A DNA stretch of 64,000 nucleotides, from the NCBI GenBank assembly GCA_937923405.1, contig CALDUY010000035.1:1-64000 (forward strand). The letters run 5' to 3'. Below the pieces are notes generated by a model. It did not search any database. It had not been told where the DNA came from and saw nothing but the letters and a program-made list of their open reading frames with translations. This document shows, piece after piece, positions 15,093 through 22,358 of the stretch. Position 1 is the stretch's first letter. Every line of letters begins with the position of its first letter. The DNA comes from an uncultured Gemmataceae bacterium (GTDB lineage: Bacteria > Planctomycetota > Planctomycetia > Gemmatales > Gemmataceae). The position numbers and the translations under genes were made by a program.

Positions 15093-16679
15093 ATGCGAGG
15101 GGGCGGTTTGCTGCTGCTGCTTTGTGCCGCGGTTCCCAGTCTGGCCGACGAGACGGGCACGTTGCGCTTGACGCTGCGTAAACGGATCGAAACCCAACCC
15201 AAGAGCGGTCGGTTTCACACGGTCAGCGAGTCGGTGGTTTGGTCGGCGAAGTCGACCGCGATCATCGTTTGTGACATGTGGGATCTGCATCATGGCTTGA
15301 ATGCGACCCGTCGTGTCGGTGAACTGGCCCCTCGCCTGAACGAAGTGCTGACCCAGGCACGCAAGCAGGGCGTGACGATCATTCACGCTCCTTCCAGTTG
15401 CATGGACGCTTATAAGGAGCATCCCGCCCGCCAGCGTGCTCTGGCCACTCCACGTTCCAAATCCCTTCCCAAAGACATCGGAGCGTGGTGCCATCGCCTT
15501 CCTGCGGAGGAACAGGGCACCTATCCGATTGATCAGTCGGACGGTGGCGAGGATGACGACCCTGACGAGCATCGGGCCTGGGCCGACAAGCTCAAGCAAC
15601 TGGGCCGCAATCCGCGTGCCCCTTGGAAGTCGCAGCATAATCAACTGACGATCGCTCCGACCGATTTCCTCAGCGATTCTGGCGAAGAGATCTGGAGCAT
15701 TCTAGAGGCGGGCAAAATCAGCAACGTGATTCTGGTCGGCGTACATACCAACATGTGCGTCCTCGGGCGACCGTTCGGATTACGTCAGATGACCAAAAAC
15801 GGTAAAAACGTGGTTCTCATCCGCGATTTGACCGATACGATGTACAACCCCGCTCGCGCTCCGTATGTCAGCCACTTCACCGGCACTGACTTGATTGTCG
15901 AACACATCGAGAAGTACGTTTGTCCGACCATCACCAGCGATCAACTGATTGGCGGCAAACCGTTCCGCTTTGCTGCCGATCATCGGCCCCATGTGGTGTT
16001 GATTCTGGCAGAGGACGAGTATCAGACCGAGCGAACTCTGCCAGCGTTTGCCCGCGCTCATTTAGGCAAAGAGTTTCGGGTCAGCGAAGTGTTCGGCGAC
16101 GAGCAACAGCGCGATTCCTTGCCTGGACTGGAGGTGCTTGAGCAAGCCGATCTCGTGGTCGTTAGTGTTCGCCGGCGACTGTTGCCTAAAGAGCAACTGG
16201 CCCTACTGCGGCAGTACGTCGCCAGGGGCAAGCCTCTCGTTGGGCTGCGCACAGCTAGCCACGCTTTCTCGCCGCGCGGAAAGGCTCCCATCCCGGAAGG
16301 CCGCGACAGTTGGCCGGAGTTTGATCGTGACGTGCTAGGGGGCAATTACCGCGGACATCACTCGAATAAGATAAAAACCACTATCCAGATCGCTAAAGGA
16401 GCGGAAAAGCATCCGATTCTTCATGGCGTCAATGTGGAGCAGCTCCAGGGGTTTAGTTCCTTGTATCGAACCAGTCCCCTGGTGAGTTCCACCACGACCC
16501 TGCTGCTGGGTACAATCCCGGAACAGTCCCCGGAACCAGTTGCCTGGGTGAATCTAACCGCAACAGGGGGGAGAGTGTTCTACACTTCGCTAGGCCATCC
16601 AGACGATTTCCAACAACCAGCCTTCGTGCAGTTACTGCACAACGCCGTCCGTTGGGCCAGCGGGCTATCTCAGAGATAA
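15093..16679 (+). CDS. Isochorismatase-like hydrolase fused to ThuA-like domain, secreted
   Basis: 528 residues with signal peptide MRGGGLLLLLCAAVPSLA. The first module (about 45-280) is a cysteine hydrolase of the isochorismatase family: TAIIVCDMWDLHHG supplies the Asp, and VILVGVHTNMCVLGRPFGL supplies the nucleophile Cys. The second module (about 295-525) resembles ThuA/trehalose-utilisation domains: HVVLILAEDEYQTERTLPAF, KPLVGLRTASHAF and the ending VFYTSLGHPDDFQQP. Substrates are unknown. AAGGAGAG precedes the ATG. Its 3' end overlaps that of the next, convergent gene by 10 bases. Confidence 0.88.
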   Translation: MRGGGLLLLLCAAVPSLADETGTLRLTLRKRIETQPKSGRFHTVSESVVWSAKSTAIIVCDMWDLHHGLNATRRVGELAPRLNEVLTQARKQGVTIIHAPSSCMDAYKEHPARQRALATPRSKSLPKDIGAWCHRLPAEEQGTYPIDQSDGGEDDDPDEHRAWADKLKQLGRNPRAPWKSQHNQLTIAPTDFLSDSGEEIWSILEAGKISNVILVGVHTNMCVLGRPFGLRQMTKNGKNVVLIRDLTDTMYNPARAPYVSHFTGTDLIVEHIEKYVCPTITSDQLIGGKPFRFAADHRPHVVLILAEDEYQTERTLPAFARAHLGKEFRVSEVFGDEQQRDSLPGLEVLEQADLVVVSVRRRLLPKEQLALLRQYVARGKPLVGLRTASHAFSPRGKAPIPEGRDSWPEFDRDVLGGNYRGHHSNKIKTTIQIAKGAEKHPILHGVNVEQLQGFSSLYRTSPLVSSTTTLLLGTIPEQSPEPVAWVNLTATGGRVFYTSLGHPDDFQQPAFVQLLHNAVRWASGLSQR

Positions 16680-17305
16680 CCGCGCTGGCGGAGCATGAAG
16701 AATACCGCTCCAAGGATCGCGCTGATTCCCAGCAGCGGCACGGAGACGAAGATCGTCGCTGCCAGCGCGTTCGATCGTCCGGTGCGACCGTTGTAGCAGG
16801 TCGAACACTCCGGACAGCGAACGTGTGTGAACAAGGCAGGTCCGTAGAAACTGCCCCAGACGGTCCACAATACCTTGCGTGCCTTGCGCGCGCCGCAGTT
16901 GGGACACGGCTTATAGTTTGACTTCTTGCCGCGATCGTCTTCTTCCTCATCCCGACGAACGCGGCGACTTCGACGATCTTCGTCATCTTCTTCCCGGAAG
17001 CGACTTCGTCGTTCGACTTCGCGTTCACGAACTCGTTCCGGGGCCGCTTTGATTCGAGTCCGTCGACGAACGATTTCCTCGTCGTCCTCGTCGTCGTCAT
17101 CTCGGCGGGTGGTAATCGCGGTACGCTTGACCGCCTTTTTGATGCGCTCTTGAGGCATCGCCTCAACTGCGACGAATTCTTCTTCGTCCAGAGCTGGCAC
17201 GGCGACGATGCCCGCACATCTGGGGCATTTGATCTTCTTGCCGGCGAACTGTTCGGGAACCTTGAGGCTCGATTTGCACCCTTTGCAGCTAACGCTGACT
17301 GTCAT
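16670..17305 (-). CDS. Zinc-ribbon (MJ0042-like) membrane protein
   Basis: 211 residues. The N-terminal zinc ribbon SCKGCKSSLKVPEQFAGKKI then KCPRC has two CxxC pairs, as in MJ0042-type domains common in planctomycetes. A highly charged Asp/Glu/Arg-rich segment follows (about 60-125, for example RRDDDDEDDEEIVRRRTR), probably disordered. A second ribbon (PCPNCG ... RCPECSTC) and a C-terminal membrane helix (about 182-203, ATIFVSVPLLGISAILGAVFFML) end the protein. Function is unknown. GGAGG lies about 11 bases before the ATG. Confidence 0.75.
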   Translation of the reverse strand: MTVSVSCKGCKSSLKVPEQFAGKKIKCPRCAGIVAVPALDEEEFVAVEAMPQERIKKAVKRTAITTRRDDDDEDDEEIVRRRTRIKAAPERVREREVERRSRFREEDDEDRRSRRVRRDEEEDDRGKKSNYKPCPNCGARKARKVLWTVWGSFYGPALFTHVRCPECSTCYNGRTGRSNALAATIFVSVPLLGISAILGAVFFMLRQRGYL

Positions 17306-17492
17306 GGTTAGAGGTCCCTCCGGCGATGCGTGTGCTTCCGACGAAATGGATTAGTTCGAGTCGACATCAAAACACGAAGCTACACGTCACCCCACGAATC
17401 CATCATAACTCGTAATTTGCGATTTGTGCAAGAAACCTGGAATTCATCTCAGAAAAGAGTTTGGGCAGACAATAACGATTGTAGCAATGGCT

Positions 17493-19091
17493 TCAGCGAG
17501 CTGGGGGCAGTAGCGCCCAGCCCACGCGCAATCGTGCTGAGCTTCCTCCGAGATAGCGTGGCGCAAGTGCTTTCTGATTTTGAGCTTCCGGAAAGCGATC
17601 CGCCAACCACGGTGGCAGATCCTCGCCGTAGGTCGTCGCGTCCCAGAGCAGTACCCCGCCGCGCTGGCGGAAGTCAGCATCATTGGTCCACGGGGAAGCC
17701 GCGGGATCAGGAGAGAGGAAGCGTCGCGGATCTCCTCGGTCTCGACTCAGATCCAGCCCCACATAAGCCGGCTCTCGACTGGCGTACACCATAGGCCGAG
17801 GTGAGGCATGGCAAGCCACATTGCCGGCCAGCCACCAATCTCCGGCGATAATCGCCGGAGCTACGCCAAATCGTTGTCGATACCGTGAGGTGATCTCCTC
17901 GGCAAGCAGTTGTCCTGGACAATGCACTCGCATCGGGCGAGCGCGGACCGCCGAACCGTACACGTTCCCCAGCAGTGTTATTCCTAGTGAGACGAAGAAG
18001 ACCAACCCCCACAGCAGACGAAGTCGCGACCAGCTACGGCCACCAGCCTCGGTCTTGACCCAACACACTAGCAAAAGTCCGGCAAAGGTCCACAACGACA
18101 TGCCCCAAATATCGCGGAGTCGCAGGCCGATCAGGGACAACGCCAGATGCAACGCCACTGGTCCTAGCACGGCGGCCGTTAGCAGCGATCGCGAGAGGGA
18201 CGCTGTCTCATCCAGTTGTCGCCGAGTCCAGCGAAGGATCGGCCAGAGGATCAAAACCACGGGAAGCAGTCGAACTGCTTGAGACCCGAGAAAGACCAAT
18301 CCCGCCAGGCGTGGATCAAGCGCGTCGCGATCACTCTGAGTGCGTTGAGCCGCGTAGTGCAGCGTGGGAAAATCGTGCTGGATCAACCAGACCAGATGGG
18401 GCAAGAAGACGATCAGTGCGACGCTGGCAACAAGTGCTGGGCGAGTCCAACGCCGCTTCCCTGAGCCGTTGCGTGCTCCAACGAGTAGCCACCAGGCCAG
18501 TAAGGGAACGATGAGCAACAGCGCGGAGTATTTACACAAAAGGGCTAATCCCAGAGCCAAACCGGTCAGAATCCAGTCACGCCAGCGATCCTGCAACACG
18601 GCAGCATGGAAACGCTCGATAGCGATGGTCCAGAAAGCCACGAGCAGAACCTGATTATTGAACTCGGCGACCGCCGCGCCGAGATAGATCAGGCCGTCCA
18701 GACACAGGGTGGCGGCCAAAGCGGAACGAGGCGGCACCAACTGCCGGGCCAGATTCCAGACGCACCACAGAGCCAGTCCAATGCTGGCATAGCCGACAAA
18801 GTAGATCCCGACAAACGAGCCAGGAGTTAGGCGAAACAGGCCTTCAGCAATCCAGGCGGCCAACGGCGGATGCTTGTGATAGCCCAGCTGCAACTCGCGG
18901 CCCCAGGCCAGCCATTCCACCACGTCTAGCGGAGGGTTGGGCTGAGTCCAGGCGACCAACGTCCAAGCCGCGGTGCGTAGCATCAGCCAGCTCACCAATA
19001 GACGCTGACAGACGCCTAGCACGTCGCGATGTTGTAGCGGACGGTTCAGCGACAGCGGTGTAGCTCGCAGCGGCAGAGGCAGTGTCGACAT
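17493..19091 (-). CDS. Glycosyltransferase family 39-like membrane protein (ArnT/PMT type)
   Basis: 532 residues with about ten hydrophobic segments. Near the N-terminus, PNPPLDVVEWLAWGRELQLGYHKHPPLAAWI matches the first loop of lipid-phosphate-dependent glycosyltransferases: an acidic DVVEW site and the YHKHPP motif. Family members move a sugar from a polyprenyl-phosphate carrier to lipid or protein on the outer face of the membrane. ALLCKYSALLL and VFLPHLVWLIQHDFPTLHY are further family-like blocks. A C-terminal soluble domain (about 400-532) is present. The start ATG has AAGGAT 7 bases upstream. It is divergent from uppS. Acceptor and sugar are unknown. Confidence 0.82.
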   Translation of the reverse strand: MSTLPLPLRATPLSLNRPLQHRDVLGVCQRLLVSWLMLRTAAWTLVAWTQPNPPLDVVEWLAWGRELQLGYHKHPPLAAWIAEGLFRLTPGSFVGIYFVGYASIGLALWCVWNLARQLVPPRSALAATLCLDGLIYLGAAVAEFNNQVLLVAFWTIAIERFHAAVLQDRWRDWILTGLALGLALLCKYSALLLIVPLLAWWLLVGARNGSGKRRWTRPALVASVALIVFLPHLVWLIQHDFPTLHYAAQRTQSDRDALDPRLAGLVFLGSQAVRLLPVVLILWPILRWTRRQLDETASLSRSLLTAAVLGPVALHLALSLIGLRLRDIWGMSLWTFAGLLLVCWVKTEAGGRSWSRLRLLWGLVFFVSLGITLLGNVYGSAVRARPMRVHCPGQLLAEEITSRYRQRFGVAPAIIAGDWWLAGNVACHASPRPMVYASREPAYVGLDLSRDRGDPRRFLSPDPAASPWTNDADFRQRGGVLLWDATTYGEDLPPWLADRFPEAQNQKALAPRYLGGSSARLRVGWALLPPAR

Positions 19092-19330
19092 TACCGATCC
19101 TTGGTTGGAGAGAGGAGAGCGGCTTGGCCACCATGCCTAGATGTGAGCCGCTTGAGCTTGTACTCAGTATCTCAGCCCTGCACGATCGGTCAAGAGGCGT
19201 TCGAAGTTTACTCTGTCCAATCCAACTAGGATTCCGCTGGGATCGGGCGCAGACGAGATCTTTGGCGTAAGCTAAAATCCGTGGGCAAGTCGTGGGTCGG
19301 AGACGTGCGAGTCGTCGGAGGAGGGTTGCG

Positions 19331-20092
19331 GTGACCACGTTGTTCAAACCAGATACGCTGGCACGGCTAGCGGATGCGGGACTCGATCCCGAACGACTGC
19401 CGGCCCACATCGCCATCATCATGGATGGCAATGGCCGTTGGGCCAAGTCGCGCAACTTGCCCCGTATCCAGGGCCACGCTCAGGGCGTCAACAGCGTTCG
19501 TTCCACCGTCGAAGAGTGCTGCCGCCTCGGCATCCAGCAACTTACTCTCTACTGTCTCTCCAGCGAGAACTGGAAACGCCCGCTTAACGAGCTGAGCTTT
19601 CTGATGGCTTTGTTGGAGCAGTATCTCATCGAGGAGCGTCAGGAGATTCTCGATCAAAACATTCGCTTCAGTGTCATTGGGCGTCGCCAGGAACTGCCCG
19701 AGGCGGTTTTGCGTCAGATCGACGAGAACATCCGGTTAACTCGTGATAATACGGGAATGGGGCTGTGCCTAGCGATCAATTACGGCGGACGGACCGAGCT
19801 GATCGACGCCTTCCGTCAACTAGCCCAACAGGTGCGTGACGGTACGTTGCGACCTGAACAGATCGATGAGGCGGTGGTGTCCAACGCCCTATACACTTCG
19901 GGCATGTCGGATCCAGACTTGCTGATCCGTACTGCCGGTGAGATGCGTGTGAGCAACTTTTTACTGTGGCAGATTTCCTACGCCGAACTGTGGGTCACCG
20001 AGCGTTGCTGGCCCGATTTCGACATCGCCACGCTTCGGCTCGCTCTGAGAGACTATGCTCGACGTGAACGGCGTTTTGGTGGCCTAAAGTGA
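19331..20092 (+). CDS. uppS: Isoprenyl transferase (undecaprenyl diphosphate synthase)
   Basis: 253 residues. It makes the cis-polyprenyl diphosphate that becomes the undecaprenyl carrier for cell-wall and polysaccharide synthesis. Signature blocks are IIMDGNGRWAKSRNLPRIQG (catalytic Asp), GIQQLTLYCLSSENWKRP, and DLLIRTAGEMRVSNFLLWQ with the pyrophosphate-binding Arg residues, followed by YAELWVTERCWPDF. I chose GTG 19331 because GGAGGAGG lies about 6 bases upstream; a further in-frame start at 19292 gives an Arg-rich, unlikely extension. Its TGA overlaps the GTG of cdsA by 4 bases, so the two are translationally coupled. Confidence 0.95.
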   Translation: MTTLFKPDTLARLADAGLDPERLPAHIAIIMDGNGRWAKSRNLPRIQGHAQGVNSVRSTVEECCRLGIQQLTLYCLSSENWKRPLNELSFLMALLEQYLIEERQEILDQNIRFSVIGRRQELPEAVLRQIDENIRLTRDNTGMGLCLAINYGGRTELIDAFRQLAQQVRDGTLRPEQIDEAVVSNALYTSGMSDPDLLIRTAGEMRVSNFLLWQISYAELWVTERCWPDFDIATLRLALRDYARRERRFGGLK

Positions 20093-20976
20093 TTGCTGTC
20101 TCCGCTCTCTCCACGGAATACCGAACCCGATTGCGGATCGGTTCTTTGATGGCGTTGCTGGCCATCGGCGTGCTGACTATCGACCATCACTTCGCTTCAT
20201 GGTTGGCTCAGCCGATCTATCCGTTTTTGTTTCTCTTCGTCGCTGTCTTGGTAGCCTTGTCCGTGCTGGAACTGCATGAATTACTTTCCGCCCATACGCG
20301 ACCGCCTTTGTGGCTAATGCTGTTCGCTTGCCTTTCCGTCAGCTTTGCTTCTTTACCCGCGTTGATCCTCCATCGCGGCGATTTGGTCTGGCGCAGTGTT
20401 GCTTCGACGTTCGCAGCGGTAGTCCTGGTAGGGTTTCTCTGGGAAATGTGGGGGTTCCGCGAACCGGGCGGAGTAGTCACTCGGTTGTCGCTGCTGACCT
20501 GGGCGACGGGCTATTTAGGATTTTTAACCTCCTTTTTTGTACAGATGCGCTATTTCTCTCGCGAAGCCGTTCCCTTGGTAGGAGTCGCAGCATTAGCTCT
20601 GGTCATCTTCGTCCCCAAGTGTTGTGACATCGGAGCCTACGTCACTGGCCGCGCTCTGGGACGCACTCCGATGACCCCGCTATTAAGCCCCAAGAAAACC
20701 TGGGAAGGATTCGCTGGCGGACTGCTTCTCTCGGTCGTCGTAACTTGGCTCATCAATCACTACGTTGCCGAAGTGTTGTCCTCCACGATCGAAGTCGTGG
20801 CGTTTGGGCTGACTTTGGGCGTGGCCGGCGTGCTGGGCGATCTCGCCGAATCGCTGATCAAACGCGACTGTCAAAAGAAGGACGCTTCGCAGACCGTACC
20901 CGGATTCGGCGGCGTACTCGATGTTGTCGATTCCGTTCTCTTCGCTGCACCCGTCGCTTACTGGTGGTTGGTCTGA
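20089..20976 (+). CDS. cdsA: Phosphatidate cytidylyltransferase (CdsA)
   Basis: 295 residues, an integral membrane enzyme with about eight helices that makes CDP-diacylglycerol from phosphatidate and CTP. The C-terminal signature is complete: SPKKTWEGFAGG, GDLAESLIKRDCQKKDAS and PGFGGVLDVVDSVLFAAP, which hold the metal-binding Asp residues, and CCDIGAYVTGRALG lies before them. The GTG start overlaps the uppS stop (GTGA). uppS-cdsA is a common bacterial pair, often followed by dxr; here a convergent gene follows instead. Confidence 0.95.
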   Translation: MIAVSALSTEYRTRLRIGSLMALLAIGVLTIDHHFASWLAQPIYPFLFLFVAVLVALSVLELHELLSAHTRPPLWLMLFACLSVSFASLPALILHRGDLVWRSVASTFAAVVLVGFLWEMWGFREPGGVVTRLSLLTWATGYLGFLTSFFVQMRYFSREAVPLVGVAALALVIFVPKCCDIGAYVTGRALGRTPMTPLLSPKKTWEGFAGGLLLSVVVTWLINHYVAEVLSSTIEVVAFGLTLGVAGVLGDLAESLIKRDCQKKDASQTVPGFGGVLDVVDSVLFAAPVAYWWLV

Positions 20977-20979
20977 CCA

Positions 20980-21747
20980 TTATTCCTCCGCATCGAGTTG
21001 GCGGAGCCGGCGGTCGGCGTCGAACCTTGGCGGCGGCAGAGTCTCGGCCAAGCGGTGCATTGATTCTGCATCGAGATTCAGCTTCGCCGTGCCCGAACCG
21101 CGATAGATGGGCAACCCATATTTCAGGGCTAGAATTTCTCGGCGAGTCCGTCCTTTGGGAGCATCGGGCCATTTGCCGATCCGTTCATGAAAGTCGAAGA
21201 AGAACGGCACAATTTCCCGGATGTACTTCCAGTAGCCCAGGTTGTCCGTCTGCACGAAGAAGCTGCCACCAGGAACGAGCGTGCGATGCACCAGGGCCAG
21301 GAATGCTGGCGTCAGCAGTCGGCGATGCACCTGGCGTGAGTCGTAGTACGGCTGGGGATGATAGCAGTGAATCTCTGCCGCCGAGCCACCCGGAAGGTAT
21401 TCCCCAAGTAGCCGTTCGCCGTCCAGCACGGCGAAGCGAAGATTGGTCAGTCCGCGCTGGTTGCCACGTCGCGTGGCGTAGCGGATCACTACGGGTTTGA
21501 TGTCGATCCCCAGGTGGTCGTACTGGGGTCGCCAGACGGCGCTTTGCAGCAGGAATCGCCCGTTGCCGCACCCCAGGTCGACGATCAGCGGAACGGTTCG
21601 ACCAAACAGCTCAGCTAGATTGAGCGGTCCCGTCGCAGGGAGTTTCTTTAGCGCCGTTTGGGTCCACTGACTGGGGTCGAGAATCTCTCCCGCAAACGGA
21701 ACGCCGAACTCCCGTTCGATTTGTCGTCGCTTTCGAGGTTCCCTCAC
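20980..21747 (-). CDS. trmB: TrmB-like tRNA (guanine-N7-) methyltransferase
   Basis: 255 residues. TrmB uses SAM to make m7G46 in tRNA. The SAM-binding site is IVDLGCGNGRFLLQSA, followed by YDHLGIDIKPVVIRYA. The late region LVPGGSFFVQTDNLGYWKYI holds the expected TD..Y. The hallmark (F)PDPWPKKRHxKRRL is altered to CYHPQPYYDSRQVHRRLL, so the catalytic-loop Asp and basic run are changed. It may be a divergent TrmB or a related methyltransferase. The GTG start at 21747 overlaps the stop of the upstream gene (GTGA), so I prefer it to the ATG at 21933, whose extra residues would lie inside that gene. Confidence 0.75.
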   Translation of the reverse strand: MREPRKRRQIEREFGVPFAGEILDPSQWTQTALKKLPATGPLNLAELFGRTVPLIVDLGCGNGRFLLQSAVWRPQYDHLGIDIKPVVIRYATRRGNQRGLTNLRFAVLDGERLLGEYLPGGSAAEIHCYHPQPYYDSRQVHRRLLTPAFLALVHRTLVPGGSFFVQTDNLGYWKYIREIVPFFFDFHERIGKWPDAPKGRTRREILALKYGLPIYRGSGTAKLNLDAESMHRLAETLPPPRFDADRRLRQLDAEE

Positions 21748-22178
21748 CGCCGATTCCCCCAAGAGTAGATCTGCCGAACGTGAGCGGAGGTCAACGGCCA
21801 CACCTCGAACAACGCCTCGTAAGCCGATTGCAGAGTCGGATACTCTTTGAACACCAATGGCGACTGGGCAAACGTGTGCCGCATCAGCTTCCAAATCGGC
21901 GTGGGCAGACGACAGGAGCGTGGATGTCCCCAATCAGCGATCAACTGCAACTCCTGACGCGCCCACCAGAACCAACCGTCGTTCCAGGTTGGCCCTGCCA
22001 CGGCCAGCGACCCAGCGACATAGCGAAACGGATGCACCTGTTGTGCCACGGTCCAGCGGAGACACTCCGCTACATCTGGTTGCCCCAGATCCAGATAGTG
22101 ATCCGCCAACGCTAGCAAGGTCACTTCCTCGCCTGGTAGTTCCTCCAGCGTTTTCAACAGAGCGTTCACAAGATTCAT
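21744..22178 (-). CDS. Small hypothetical protein, TIGR02996-like N-terminus
   Basis: 144 residues. The start, ALLKTLEELPGEEVTLLALADHYLDLGQPDVAECLRW, resembles the TIGR02996 repeat-companion domain found in Gemmata-type planctomycetes (pattern: acidic residues, L-A-D, D-x-G, then A-E-x-L-R). The rest is Trp-rich (GPTWNDGWFWWARQEL) with no motif I know. It is translationally coupled to the TrmB-like gene by a 4-base overlap. The ATG is preceded by GGGGCGG. Confidence 0.6.
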   Translation of the reverse strand: MNLVNALLKTLEELPGEEVTLLALADHYLDLGQPDVAECLRWTVAQQVHPFRYVAGSLAVAGPTWNDGWFWWARQELQLIADWGHPRSCRLPTPIWKLMRHTFAQSPLVFKEYPTLQSAYEALFEVWPLTSAHVRQIYSWGNRR

Positions 22179-22358
22179 TCCGCCCCACTCCGACGAAATA
22201 CCCGTGATTGCACCGATTTATTCTAGCTCGTCGGTCACCTCAGGGCACCGCTTGGCTGCTTGCCCAACCGCTCTTCACAAGTGGTATTAACGGGCCGATT
22301 TTAGTACAATATCAGCTGGATACATGCTTGATTTAGAACCCGGCGCTGGAGTCCCACC

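Noticed and set aside
22305..22310. -10 element TACAAT for gyrA
   Set aside because: A similar GTACAATATC occurs before the GspF-like gene, but neither has a -35 partner at suitable spacing, so I did not annotate a promoter.
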